From NCBI GenBank assembly GCA_934351925.1, contig CAKRJT010000004.1, positions 89,748 through 153,747 of the forward strand: a stretch of DNA of 64,000 nucleotides, in the 5' to 3' direction. The position numbers and the translations under genes are program-made. The DNA is from an uncultured Lachnospiraceae bacterium (GTDB taxonomy: Bacteria > Bacillota > Clostridia > Lachnospirales > Lachnospiraceae). A model generated the notes under the pieces. The model did not search any database and was not told where the DNA came from. It saw nothing but the letters and a program-made list of their open reading frames with translations. Below are positions 43,289 to 52,765 of this stretch, in pieces (position 1 is the stretch's first letter; each line of letters starts with the position of its first letter).

Positions 43289-45274
43289 ATGAAAGAGCAG
43301 AAGACGCGGAAAAGAGCAATCACATCAATTAAAACCAAAATTCTTGCGGCAGTAGGGGCGCTTGTGTCCATACTTGTGCTTATACTGATAATAATTTCGT
43401 ATACAATTTCCAAGAACATAATAAAAAATGAATCAATGCAGTTGTTGGAATTGTCTACGAAGAACCAGGCATCACAGATTGAGTCGTGGCTGTCTGAGAA
43501 TTTGAACGTATTCAATACCTTTAAGCATGATGTTGAGACGATGAATTATACGGACGCGCAGCTTCAGACATTGCTTGACAGTTACAGGGGAACGAGCAGC
43601 AGCTACCCGGATGGATTTTACATTGCGGACACAGCGGGAAAGGTAATTCAGGCTGACGGTGTCGGATATAAGAAAACGGCTGGCGCGTCGTCGACATGGT
43701 ACAATGAGGCTCTGACGAGGGTAAACATGGCATTTGGCGATGTGTATACCAACGAGGCCGGCACGGAGGTCATAAGCGCGGGAGCAATTCTGCGCGGCAC
43801 AGGGAAGACGAGGATTCTTGTGGCGGATGTGCCGATAGCACACATTCAGGTCATTGTAAATTCATATATCAGCATGGACGATGCACAGGCGATACTTGTG
43901 GACAGGGAGAACATGAGCATCCTCTCGATGAGCGATGACACGGTGAGAGGAAGCCTGAATGATGCGTCGGGCTTTCTCGGAACGATAGGTTTGAGAATAT
44001 CCGAGGGCAGTCTTGAGTCCATGACACTTGATGGAAACATTGTTGAATTAAGGGAGATTTCCGGGACTAACTGGGTTCTCGTCTCGTATGTTCCTGAGAC
44101 AACTATTTTTGCGAACCTCGTTTCCCTGAGAACGACAATGGTTGTTGTTGGTGTCATAGTGCTTGTTGTCCTTCTTGTACTCATGGAGAGAATGATACAT
44201 TACATGATTAAGCCTATCCGCTCACTCACACAATCGATTGTCACGATGGCATCAGGCGACTTCACGGTTGACATAAAGACTAAGGGGAATGACGAGATTA
44301 CCCTTATGGGACAGAGCATGAAGGATTTCGCGGCGTCCATGAGAGGTGTGATAAATGATATAATGCATGCGTCGGAGAACCTGCAGGGACAGGCTGAGTC
44401 GAGCTCATCGGTTTCGGGCGGACTGTATCAGGCTTCCGTCAAGCAGTCACAGACAATAGAGGAGCTCAACAGAACGGTTGACCAGCTCTCAGCATCGGTT
44501 GAGGAGATTGCGGAGAGTGCGACTTCACTTGCACTTGTTGTGGCTGACACGCAGGACAGCAGCGTCAGGGCGGAGGACAAGATGAACGAGACCGTCTCCG
44601 TGGCAGAGAGCGGTAAGAGCGACATGCAGAAGGTCGGCGATGCGATGAACTCCATTGAGCAGTCGATAACGGGACTTCAGCAGTCAATCGATAAGGTGGG
44701 AGTGGCATCACTTGAGATAAACAAGATAGTTGGAATGATTGGAGAGATTGCGGATGAGACGAACCTTCTCGCACTCAACGCTTCCATAGAGGCTGCGAGA
44801 GCGGGGGATGCGGGCAGAGGCTTTGCGGTTGTTGCGGGTGAGATTGGAAGTCTTGCCGAGAACAGCAATCAGTCGGTTCAGAAAATTCAGAAGCTTATCA
44901 ATGAAGTCACGACTCTGGTTGAGGAGACGGTTCAGAAGGCTAAGAGCAGCGTGGAGGAGATTGATGCGAGCAGCGAGCTTGTACATAATGCGGTCACTAC
45001 TTTTGACACGATATATGACAATATTGTTGATGCAAACAGCGTGGTAAACGGCATGGCGGCGAGCATGACTAAGGTTGCTGATGTATCGGCGAATGTTGCT
45101 TCAATCACGGAGGAGCAGGCAGCCAGCGCGGAGCTTATTTCCGGAAATGCAGGAAATATTGCAGTTGAGTCACAGAATATCACAAAGAGCAGCGAGCAGG
45201 TTGCGGATACCGCAAAGGAGCTTGCACAGACATCTGAGAAGCTTATGACTCAGATTAATTCTTTCAGAGTGTAG
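43289..45274 (+). CDS. Methyl-accepting chemotaxis protein
   Basis: Transmembrane chemoreceptor of 661 aa. The first helix lies at ~15-40, an extracellular dCache-type sensor spans ~45-285, the second helix is at ~290-312, and HAMP follows at ~312-365. The long cytoplasmic signalling hairpin includes the conserved tip IGEIADETNLLALNASIEAARAGDAGRGFAVVA. It should pass signals to CheA/CheW encoded elsewhere. The start has AAGGAGGAA. A binding-protein gene follows after 10 bases, suggesting a shared sensory function. Confidence 0.95.
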   Translation: MKEQKTRKRAITSIKTKILAAVGALVSILVLILIIISYTISKNIIKNESMQLLELSTKNQASQIESWLSENLNVFNTFKHDVETMNYTDAQLQTLLDSYRGTSSSYPDGFYIADTAGKVIQADGVGYKKTAGASSTWYNEALTRVNMAFGDVYTNEAGTEVISAGAILRGTGKTRILVADVPIAHIQVIVNSYISMDDAQAILVDRENMSILSMSDDTVRGSLNDASGFLGTIGLRISEGSLESMTLDGNIVELREISGTNWVLVSYVPETTIFANLVSLRTTMVVVGVIVLVVLLVLMERMIHYMIKPIRSLTQSIVTMASGDFTVDIKTKGNDEITLMGQSMKDFAASMRGVINDIMHASENLQGQAESSSSVSGGLYQASVKQSQTIEELNRTVDQLSASVEEIAESATSLALVVADTQDSSVRAEDKMNETVSVAESGKSDMQKVGDAMNSIEQSITGLQQSIDKVGVASLEINKIVGMIGEIADETNLLALNASIEAARAGDAGRGFAVVAGEIGSLAENSNQSVQKIQKLINEVTTLVEETVQKAKSSVEEIDASSELVHNAVTTFDTIYDNIVDANSVVNGMAASMTKVADVSANVASITEEQAASAELISGNAGNIAVESQNITKSSEQVADTAKELAQTSEKLMTQINSFRV

Positions 45275-45284
45275 GAGGGGATTT

Positions 45285-46319
45285 ATGATGAAGAATTTGT
45301 CTTATGATGGTACGAGCAGGAGAATACCTTCAAAATTCAGAATATTATGTATGTCGGCACTACTGTGTGTATTTATGGCGTCAGTGCTGCTGGCGGGCTG
45401 TTCGAAGGGAGAGAGCGGTGCATCGGTCGGAGATGCCAGGATACTTATTGCAACCTGTGCCAAGGGAGATGCGTTCCGGGACTCCCTCATAGATGCGCTT
45501 GAGTCGGCATGCAGGGAGCAGGGAATTGAATACAGCACGGTCTACGCGGAGCAGTCTGCAGAGCAGCAGGTGGCGCAGGTTAAGGATGCGAGGGCGCAGG
45601 GCTTTACAGCGGTTATATGCAGGCTTATGGATGCAGACATGGCATTACAGATAGAGAGAGCTGCGGACGGTATTCCTGTCATATTTGTCAACAACTGTCC
45701 TGACGAGAGCTATTTGAAGGCGGACAAGTACATATATGTGGCATCTGACGAGAAGGTTGCCGGAAGCTATCAGGCACAGTACGTTCTCGACAAGCTCTCA
45801 GCTAAGAGCGAGATAAACGTGATGATTTTGCAGGGGGAGAAAACACATTCGGCTACCAAGGGAAGAACCGAGGCGGCAAGAAGAGTGTTAGATGCCTCGG
45901 GCAAGAAGATAAATTATCTTTTCCAGGACTATGCAGACTGGAGCACTGCACTGGGAAAGGAATACTTCGAGATATTTAACTCGACGGGGCGCTCGGTCGA
46001 CTGCGTTATAAGCAACAACGATTCCATGGCAGTGGGTGCCGTAGAGGGAATGGAGGCATGCGGCATTGACCCTTCGACCATAATTGTCTGCGGTGTCGAT
46101 GCAACCGCTGAGGGCTGTCAGCTTGTAAAGGATGGAAAGATGGACTTTACGGTATGTCAGAATGCGGTAAATCAGGCAGATGCGGCAGTAGATGTGGCGT
46201 TGATGCTTTCGGCGGGCAAATCCATAAAGGACTATGACAAGACTGCTGACACGGGATATCAGGTCTGGGTCGATTTTGAGAAGGTGGATGCCTCAAATGT
46301 AGGGCAGTACCTAAAGTAA
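45285..46319 (+). CDS. Periplasmic-binding-protein-like lipoprotein (RbsB family) paired with the chemoreceptor
   Basis: Surface lipoprotein of 344 aa. The signal peptide ends in LLAGC (Cys39). The mature part follows the Peripla_BP_4 fold: ARILIATCAKGDAFRDSLIDAL, FTAVICRLMDADMALQ, VDCVISNNDSMAVGAVEGM and VCGVDATAEGCQLVKDGKMDFTV. No permease or ATPase is next to it, and a terminator follows. It may therefore act as ligand receptor for the preceding chemoreceptor rather than for import (inference). The ligand is probably a sugar. Confidence 0.88.
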   Translation: MMKNLSYDGTSRRIPSKFRILCMSALLCVFMASVLLAGCSKGESGASVGDARILIATCAKGDAFRDSLIDALESACREQGIEYSTVYAEQSAEQQVAQVKDARAQGFTAVICRLMDADMALQIERAADGIPVIFVNNCPDESYLKADKYIYVASDEKVAGSYQAQYVLDKLSAKSEINVMILQGEKTHSATKGRTEAARRVLDASGKKINYLFQDYADWSTALGKEYFEIFNSTGRSVDCVISNNDSMAVGAVEGMEACGIDPSTIIVCGVDATAEGCQLVKDGKMDFTVCQNAVNQADAAVDVALMLSAGKSIKDYDKTADTGYQVWVDFEKVDASNVGQYLK

Positions 46320-46334
46320 TAGTATAACATACAG

Positions 46335-46374
46335 GAGCCTGAGGAGAGAGAATTTTACTCCGTCAGGCTCTTTT
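46335..46374. terminator. Terminator between convergent genes
   Basis: The outer arms GAGCCTGA (46335-46342) and TCAGGCTC (46363-46370), and the inner arms GGAG (46343-46346) and CTCC (46358-46361), are followed by TTTTA. It could also serve the convergent SDR gene. Confidence 0.88.
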
Positions 46375-46414
46375 ATGTTAGAAAAAGATACGTTAAAACA
46401 GAAGAAAATAAAAA

Positions 46415-47215
46415 TTATGGTCTTTGACCTAGTCCGCCCTCGAGGGTCAGTGTCTCACCGGTCATAAACTTGAAGTCAGGTGAGGCGAGCTGAACACAGA
46501 CGCGACCGATTTCCGTCTCGACATTACCGTAATGTCCCATAGGAGGCATCTTGACATTAGCCTTGAATGCGTCAGGGTATGCCTTCTCAAAATTCTCAAG
46601 CTGTGCTGTCCATGCAAGCGGGCAGACGATATTTACATTGATGCCGTCAGGACCCCACTCGGTTGCAGCTACTCTTGTAAGTCCTCTGATGCCTTCCTTG
46701 GCAGCAGCGTAGGCACATTGACCGAAGTTCCCGAACAGTCCTGCTCCTGATGCAAAATTGATGACTGAGCCCTTGGTCTCCTTGAGGTATGGATAGCATG
46801 CCTTCATATAATAGAAAGCGGCATAAAGACCGGAATATACTGCGAGGTCGAACTGCTCGGTTGTATGGTCTGCGAGTGTTACACCCGATGCAGAAGCCTG
46901 TGCGTTGTTGATGAGCACATCAATTCTTCCGAAGGTGTCAACCGCCTGCTTTACAACATTGGCAACTGTTGCTTCATTGTCAGCTCCGGAGTTCACATCC
47001 GCCTGCACAGGGAGAACCTTGATGCCGAATTTCTCCTCAAGCTCTGCCTTAGCTTCCTCAAGCTTCTTAATATTTCTTCCGGTGATAACGAGATTAGCTC
47101 CCTCTTTTGCATATGCCGTTGCAATGCCGTATCCTATTGAGCCGCAGCTTCCGTCCTGCAGAACCGCTCTTCCGCCACCGGTGATAATGGCTGTCTTACC
47201 TGTCAAAAATCCCAT
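46415..47215 (-). CDS. Short-chain dehydrogenase/reductase with unusual cofactor loop
   Basis: Cytoplasmic NAD(P)-dependent oxidoreductase of 266 aa. Features: Rossmann start KTAIITGGG, the NNAQ motif (VLINNAQAS), the catalytic Ser in NFASGAG, and YAAAKEG supplying the Tyr-x3-Lys pair. The glycine loop is longer than normal: TGGG, then RAVLQDGSCGS before IGYGIA. Start ATG 47215 has AAAGGAGC upstream; ATG 47266 is upstream but unlikely. The substrate is unknown; 3-oxoacyl or steroid reductases are in the same superfamily. Confidence 0.85.
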   Translation of the reverse strand: MGFLTGKTAIITGGGRAVLQDGSCGSIGYGIATAYAKEGANLVITGRNIKKLEEAKAELEEKFGIKVLPVQADVNSGADNEATVANVVKQAVDTFGRIDVLINNAQASASGVTLADHTTEQFDLAVYSGLYAAFYYMKACYPYLKETKGSVINFASGAGLFGNFGQCAYAAAKEGIRGLTRVAATEWGPDGINVNIVCPLAWTAQLENFEKAYPDAFKANVKMPPMGHYGNVETEIGRVCVQLASPDFKFMTGETLTLEGGLGQRP

Positions 47216-47495
47216 TTCTATTGCTCCTTTCCGAATAATTATTTTAATTGATGAATCTGTTGGCATAATCTTTTGTGAATATATTGTGTCAAGTGAGTAG
47301 AGTATAACATAGTTGTATGATAATTGTACAGAATAGTCAAAAATTTAACGAAAATTATTGTATAATTTCCAAGTTATAGTAAAAAATAAGCTGTTATTGC
47401 TGTTGTCGGCTATATCCTGTTAGTGTATACTAAAAATATTTGTTGCTGAACGAATGTAAAGAATTGTGGGAGCACGCAGTGACATGGAGATTAGT

Positions 47496-48467
47496 ATGAA
47501 TTACAAAAAAATGAGAATATCAATATTTGCCATATTGATGTTTATTGCATTAGCAATCACAGGGTGTGAGAGTGCAGACTATGGGGCATCTGCGGAGACT
47601 GGGACCAGACAGTCCGGTACACTTACGCAGACAGAGCCGCAGGTTCAGGACAGCCGGACGCTCTCGGCGGAGGATTTGCTTATAGATGCCGGGGCACTTT
47701 CCATACCTGATTACAGCGGAACTGACTTTTACATAGTGAATGACAATGTACCATTTTTTGACGGGGCACTGAGAAACTATTCGGGAGATAATTTTATCTA
47801 CCTCTCGGAGCTTGATGAGCTCGAAAGATGTGGAACCTGTATAGGGCTGTTTTCCAACTCAACGCTTCCGACAGAACAAAGAGGTGAAATTGGACATATC
47901 AAGCCGAGTGGCTGGCACACGGTAAAGTACGATAAATCGGTCATCTCGGAGCTCTACCTTTATAACAGATGCCATCTTCTCATGTATGCGGTTTCGGGTA
48001 TAAACGATGATATCAGAAACCTGATTACCGGAACGAGACAGTTCAATCTCGATATGTTAGAGCTTGAAAATCAGGTGTTGGATAAGTTAAGGTACGATGA
48101 GAGTGCAAGACTTCTGTACAGGGTAACACCTCTTTTCGAGGGGGATAATCTCGTTGCAAAGGGAGTTCTGATGGAGGCGATGAGCCTTGGCGATGAGAAT
48201 GGACTGAGCTTTTGCGTGTTTATCTACAATGTGCAGGACGGGATTGTGATAGATTATGCGACGGGCGAGAGCGCACTTGCACAGGAGGCAGGGACTGGGA
48301 CAATAGCCGTGACGGATTATGTTATAAATACCAATTCGGGAAAATTCCACTATACATGGTGCTCGTCGGTCGGGAAGATTAAGGCTCAGAACAGAATGGA
48401 TTTCAACGGGACGAGAGACGAGCTTGTGGAAATGGGTTATGTGCCGTGTAAAATATGCGGACCATGA
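47496..48467 (+). CDS. Secreted DNA/RNA non-specific endonuclease-like lipoprotein
   Basis: Lipoprotein of ~323 aa with lipobox ITGC (Cys24). Residues ~75-265 resemble a DNA/RNA non-specific nuclease (EIGHIKPSGWHTVKYD, YLYNRCHLLMYAVSG, NLITGTRQFNLDML). The His in YNRCHLLMY stands where the family has DRGH. The C-terminus (FHYTWCSSVGKIKAQNR...YVPCKICGP) is the small metal-binding tail seen in related clostridial nucleases. Start ATG 47496 has GGAG upstream; earlier in-frame starts lie in a repeat-like leader. Likely role: extracellular nucleic-acid degradation. Confidence 0.8.
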   Translation: MNYKKMRISIFAILMFIALAITGCESADYGASAETGTRQSGTLTQTEPQVQDSRTLSAEDLLIDAGALSIPDYSGTDFYIVNDNVPFFDGALRNYSGDNFIYLSELDELERCGTCIGLFSNSTLPTEQRGEIGHIKPSGWHTVKYDKSVISELYLYNRCHLLMYAVSGINDDIRNLITGTRQFNLDMLELENQVLDKLRYDESARLLYRVTPLFEGDNLVAKGVLMEAMSLGDENGLSFCVFIYNVQDGIVIDYATGESALAQEAGTGTIAVTDYVINTNSGKFHYTWCSSVGKIKAQNRMDFNGTRDELVEMGYVPCKICGP

Positions 48468-48714
48468 AGCAATATTTATAAATATAAAATCTAACCTTTT
48501 TTCACTTTTTGCCGCACTTTTTGCATGTACTATTTTATAATTAACTGATATTATGATAGCAGGGTCAAAAGGTCAGAAGTCCGTTCGAGCCTGAACGATT
48601 AGGGTTTTCATATTATGATATGAATTAAGATGTCGTGATTATAGAGTTTTTAATTCGGCTTTCCGGGAAGCTGACCTGCATTAAAAAGGTAAAATATAAT
48701 ATTTTGGAGGGATT

Positions 48715-50793
48715 ATGAGACAGTACGCAAAACCATTATCACTTAGGGACGTTCAGGTGAATGATAAGTTCTGGAAGGAGAAGATGGAGCTTGTCAGAAA
48801 TGAGGTTATCCCATACCAGTGGGAGGCGTTAAATGACCGTGTTGAGGGGGCTGCTCCGAGCTTCTGCATGAGAAATTTCAAGGTGGCAGGAAAGATTACA
48901 AAGGCAAGGCGTGAGCTCGGCGAAAAGTATCAGGAGAAGGTATGGCCGCTCGACACCTTTGAGACGCTTCCGCAGGATATGGAGCATATGGAGGACAGAT
49001 TTTATGGCTTCCTCTTCCAGGACAGTGATTTTTCAAAATGGATTGAGGCGGTTGCCTACTCGCTCACGCAGCACCCGGACGAGGCGCTTGAGCGCATAGC
49101 CGACGGAGCAATCGACATTGTGTGCGCGGCACAGCAGGAGAACGGCTATCTCGATACATACTATATAATTAATGATATGTCCAAGGTGTTCACGAACCTC
49201 CGCGACAACCATGAGCTGTACTGCTTCGGACATCTTACTGAGGGCGCCGTTGCATACTATCAGGCGACGGGAAAGGATAAGCTTCTCAACGCCGCGCGCC
49301 GCTTTGCAGACTACATCTATGACTGTTTTGGAAAGGACGAGGGCAAGAAGAAGGGCTATCCGGGACACGAGATTGCCGAGATGGCGCTTATGCGCCTATA
49401 CGATGTGACAGGTGAGGAGAAATATAGGGAGCTCTCTGAGTTTTTCATAAATGAGAGAGGCACAAGACCATATTATTTTGACGGGGAGCACCCGGAGGTC
49501 GTAAAGAAGGGACATGAGGGGGAACTGCGCCATCATTATCATCAGGCGCATCTTCCGGTGCGCGGGCAGGACGAGGCTGTAGGTCATTCCGTGCGCGCCG
49601 TGTATCTCTATTCGGGTATGGCGGATGTCGCAAGGGTTGACGACGATGAGGCACTTTATAACGCATGCCTTAAACTGTGGGACAACATAACGCAGAAAAA
49701 GATGTACGTTACGGGCGGAATAGGTGCGACTCATATGGGTGAGGCGTTCTCGTTCAACTACGATCTGCCGAATGACACAGCCTACTCGGAGACCTGCGCC
49801 GCAATAGGACTTGTCTTTTTTGCCGGAAGAATGTTGCGGATAAAGCCGGAGCGCCGCTTCGCAGATGTGATGGAGCGCGCTCTCTACAACACGGTGCTCG
49901 CGGGAATGGCTGCCGACGGAAAGAGCTTCTTCTATGTAAATCCTCTCGAGGTTTATCCTAAGGCGTGCCACGAGGACGCGAGAAAATTCCATGTAAAGCC
50001 AGTACGCCAGAAATGGTTTGGCTGTGCCTGCTGTCCTCCGAACATTGCAAGACTTTTAAGCTCTCTTTCTATGTATGCCTACACGGAAAATGACGACACA
50101 CTTTTTGCACATCTTTTTGTCGGAGGCAGCGTAAAGAAATATGTCGGACAGACAGGCGGCTGTGACGGCACAGCCGATGAGCGCAGTGCAGAGGAATGCA
50201 TGAGCTTCTATGTGACGACGGATATGCCTTGGCATGGAACCACAGTGTATAGCTGCACGAACGAGGAGCCTGTGCACGGCACGCTTGCAGTCCGCGTCCC
50301 TGAGTGGAGCAGGACTTTTAAGGTGAGCGGTGTTACAGGTGAGCTTGATGAGAGCACGGCACAGCTTAAAGACGGTTATTTGTACATAACCCGCGACTGG
50401 AAGAAGGGCGATGAGGTGAAGCTTGAACTCTCTATGGAGACGGAGTTCATCGCGGCAAACAGCGAGGTTCGCGAGGACATGGATAAGACTGCGTTAAGAC
50501 GCGGACCGTTCATCTACTGCCTCGAGGAGGCTGACAACGGAGCAGGGCTTCACAGACTCAGCGTGTGTGCCAATGCCAAGCCTGAGGAGACCATGTTAAA
50601 TATTGCCGGCACCGACGTGGTGGCATTAAGAATTGCCGGAAAGAAGCTGAAGGACGCACTTGGGACCCCTCTGTACAGCACACTCAAAAAGCCTCAGTAC
50701 GAAGCAGTACAGCTCACATATGTTCCGTACTATGCGTGGAACAACCGCGGTGAGGGCGAGATGAGCGTGTGGGTGAAGTATGATTTTGAGTAG
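48715..50793 (+). CDS. GH127 beta-L-arabinofuranosidase
   Basis: Cytoplasmic glycoside hydrolase of 692 aa; no signal peptide. Known GH127 enzymes use a zinc-bound cysteine nucleophile. The expected residues are visible: Glu343 in HMGEAFSFNYDLPNDTAYSE, Glu359 and Cys361 in SETCAAIG, and the cysteine cluster WFGCACCPPN (Cys439, Cys440). Substrates are beta-L-arabinofuranosides from plant cell-wall glycoproteins or arabinan side chains. GGAGG lies upstream of the ATG. It stands alone, with no transporter adjacent, and the upstream 247 bases show no clear promoter. Confidence 0.92.
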   Translation: MRQYAKPLSLRDVQVNDKFWKEKMELVRNEVIPYQWEALNDRVEGAAPSFCMRNFKVAGKITKARRELGEKYQEKVWPLDTFETLPQDMEHMEDRFYGFLFQDSDFSKWIEAVAYSLTQHPDEALERIADGAIDIVCAAQQENGYLDTYYIINDMSKVFTNLRDNHELYCFGHLTEGAVAYYQATGKDKLLNAARRFADYIYDCFGKDEGKKKGYPGHEIAEMALMRLYDVTGEEKYRELSEFFINERGTRPYYFDGEHPEVVKKGHEGELRHHYHQAHLPVRGQDEAVGHSVRAVYLYSGMADVARVDDDEALYNACLKLWDNITQKKMYVTGGIGATHMGEAFSFNYDLPNDTAYSETCAAIGLVFFAGRMLRIKPERRFADVMERALYNTVLAGMAADGKSFFYVNPLEVYPKACHEDARKFHVKPVRQKWFGCACCPPNIARLLSSLSMYAYTENDDTLFAHLFVGGSVKKYVGQTGGCDGTADERSAEECMSFYVTTDMPWHGTTVYSCTNEEPVHGTLAVRVPEWSRTFKVSGVTGELDESTAQLKDGYLYITRDWKKGDEVKLELSMETEFIAANSEVREDMDKTALRRGPFIYCLEEADNGAGLHRLSVCANAKPEETMLNIAGTDVVALRIAGKKLKDALGTPLYSTLKKPQYEAVQLTYVPYYAWNNRGEGEMSVWVKYDFE

Positions 50794-50845
50794 GAAGGTA
50801 CATTGATGTAATGTATGGCGAAGTTACATAGTGTATAAATAAAAA

Positions 50846-50897
50846 ATCCCCATGCCTGAATGTGCATATTTGATATGCGTTAGGCAGGGGGTTTTTG
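50846..50897. terminator. Bidirectional terminator
   Basis: CCCCATGCCTGA (50848-50859) pairs with TTAGGCAGGGG (50880-50890), with further pairing in the loop. T-runs follow on both strands. It separates the GH127 gene from the convergent small gene. Confidence 0.88.
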
Positions 50898-50898
50898 T

Positions 50899-51129
50899 TT
50901 ATTTCACGGTATCCTTCACGTCCGCGAATAACTGCATATCCTCGGCGGTGAGCTTGACGTTCGTTGAAAAGTTACGCCCGTCGTCAGTTGTGATGTTGAC
51001 TTCTATAATTGTCCCTTCCTTTATCACATCTTTTCCCGACACGGCGCGGAGGAACATAGGAAACTTAGGGTGTGCCGCCGTGAAGCGGTCCCATGATGAT
51101 TTTAACTGAAATAATTTTGCAGGATTCAT
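50899..51129 (-). CDS. Small conserved hypothetical protein, 76 aa
   Basis: Soluble protein without signal peptide, starting at ATG 51129 with AAAGGACG upstream. It contains SSWDRFTAAHPKFPMFLRAV, then GTIIEVNITTDDGRNFSTNVKLT, a helix followed by two beta-strands. Not recognised as a named family, but its composition and ribosome site are gene-like. An upstream in-frame extension to 51222 is unlikely. Confidence 0.7.
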   Translation of the reverse strand: MNPAKLFQLKSSWDRFTAAHPKFPMFLRAVSGKDVIKEGTIIEVNITTDDGRNFSTNVKLTAEDMQLFADVKDTVK

Positions 51130-51443
51130 AGTTCGTCCTTTCTGAATAGGTGCTGATTGATGAAAACGGGCAGATATCTTTGAAAATATATAAAAAGGGA
51201 ATAGGAATGACTGCCGTTTCAAGTATTTAGGGTACAGTGTGTGAAGGGTTTTGTCAAGACTATCATTCCGCCCTCAATGTCGGAATTGGTTGTATGATTC
51301 ATAGAGGCCTAAGAATAACTAAGTTTTTCTCAAAAGTCGCGATTCGCATAAATATATTCTTTTATACATAGAAAATTTTTATTCTATTTTACCCCAACAT
51401 CATTTTAATAGAGAAATAATTTTTAGATAAAGATTAAATTCTG

Positions 51444-51472
51444 TTGGAATATAGATATCAATATAGTAAAAT
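51444..51472 (+). promoter_or_regulatory. SigA-type promoter upstream of the radical SAM gene
   Basis: TTGGAA (51444-51449), a 17-base spacer, then TAAAAT (51467-51472). The surrounding gene-free stretch 51130-51598 is AT-rich and shows nothing else. Confidence 0.6.
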
Positions 51473-51598
51473 AGATGCAGGCATTATAGATTATATATTG
51501 CAGATTATATGTTGAAAATTTGAAGAAAATATATACGGATAGTATACATTATGATGATTGAACATGGTTTTTTAAGTCATGTTAAATGGGGAATGATT

Positions 51599-52552
51599 AT
51601 GGAATGGAAATATAATCCGTCGGCGTGCACGTTGTGTCCGAGGGAGTGCGGTGCGGACAGGCTTCACGGAGTGCGCGGCAGGTGCGGTTGTGACAGCGAT
51701 ATATATGTGGCGAGGGCGGCTCTTCATATGTGGGAGGAACCTTGCATATCGGGCGAAAGGGGCTCGGGAACGGTATTTTTTTCCGGGTGTCCGCTCGGCT
51801 GTGTGTTCTGCCAGAATTCAAATATAGCAAATGCGAAGGTGGGAAAGCGGATTTCCGTCGAGCGTCTTTCAGAGATTTTTCTTGAGCAGCAGGAGCGAGG
51901 GGCGAACAATATCAACCTCGTGACGCCGACGCATTACATACCGCAGATTGCGGAAGCACTTGAATTGTCGCGTCAGCATGGCATGAAGCTTCCGGTCGTG
52001 TACAACAGCGGCGGATACGAGAAGGTCGAGGCGCTTAAGCTGCTTGACGGTCTTGTGGACGTGTATCTTCCGGACATGAAATACATGTCATCGGAGCCCG
52101 CAAAGAAATACAGCAAAGCTGCAGACTATCCCGAGATTGCAAAGGGCGCGCTTGCGGAGATGTTCAGGCAGGTGGGAAAGCCGGTATTTGAGCCGGAAAT
52201 TTCTGCTACAGATGATGACAGTCTTATAATGAAACGCGGAATGATAGTGCGCCATCTCGTGCTCCCGGGGTGTACTGCGGACTCCAAGGCGGTTGTTAAA
52301 TATCTGTATGATACATACGGGGACGATATTTATCTGAGCATAATGAGCCAGTACACGCCGATGCCGGAGCTTCTGCCGGGCGGCAGGCTCAATGCGCCTT
52401 ACCCTGAACTTGGAAGATGCGTGACGAAAAGAGAGTACGACGCGGTTGTTGATTATGCGATAGACCTCGGTGTAGAGAATGCCTTTATTCAGGAGGGCGA
52501 TGTCGCAAAGGACAGCTTTATCCCGGATTTTGAGGGGCTGTCGGGGGTGTAG
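51599..52552 (+). CDS. Radical SAM protein of the PflX type (PflA-like)
   Basis: Fe-S enzyme with the radical SAM motif SGCPLGCVFCQN (Cys64, Cys68, Cys71). An extra N-terminal cysteine cluster is present (CTLCPRECGADRLHGVRGRCGC), and further motifs are NNINLVTPTHYIPQ and VDVYLPDMKYM. The pattern fits the PflX group, related to glycyl-radical activases, whose substrate is not established. The start at 51599 has GGGGA upstream; ATG 51593 is an alternative. No glycyl-radical enzyme is nearby. Confidence 0.85.
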   Translation: MEWKYNPSACTLCPRECGADRLHGVRGRCGCDSDIYVARAALHMWEEPCISGERGSGTVFFSGCPLGCVFCQNSNIANAKVGKRISVERLSEIFLEQQERGANNINLVTPTHYIPQIAEALELSRQHGMKLPVVYNSGGYEKVEALKLLDGLVDVYLPDMKYMSSEPAKKYSKAADYPEIAKGALAEMFRQVGKPVFEPEISATDDDSLIMKRGMIVRHLVLPGCTADSKAVVKYLYDTYGDDIYLSIMSQYTPMPELLPGGRLNAPYPELGRCVTKREYDAVVDYAIDLGVENAFIQEGDVAKDSFIPDFEGLSGV

Positions 52553-52555
52553 TGT

Positions 52556-52765
52556 GAAAAATTTCATCGCCTGCCTGCGATAAATGCTCGGAAATGAAGA
52601 TTGGCGTGAAAATAAGCTTCACAGCTTGTATTCACGTATGCAATTTGTTTATGAGCGAAAACAAATTGATTTCATGGCAAATGGGAAATCGCTTTGGAGA
52701 ATTTCTCATAGCCTGCTTAGTTTACGATAAATCGCTCGGAAATGAGGATTAGTGTGAAAAATATG
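52556..52765 (+). repeat. Dispersed repeat family A, partial copy and full copy in tandem, upstream of the second rlmD
   Basis: A partial copy lies at about 52565-52610 (GATAAATGCTCGGAAATGAAG). The full copy at 52641-52765 starts with a perfect hairpin, CAATTTGTTT (52641-52650) with AAACAAATTG (52659-52668). It ends CGCTCGGAAATGAGGATTAG just before the gene. The full copy aligns with 40735-40845. Confidence 0.75.

Noticed and set aside
43846..44184. Minus-strand frames within the chemoreceptor gene
   Set aside because: Shadows of a long coding region with matching codon periodicity on the plus strand.
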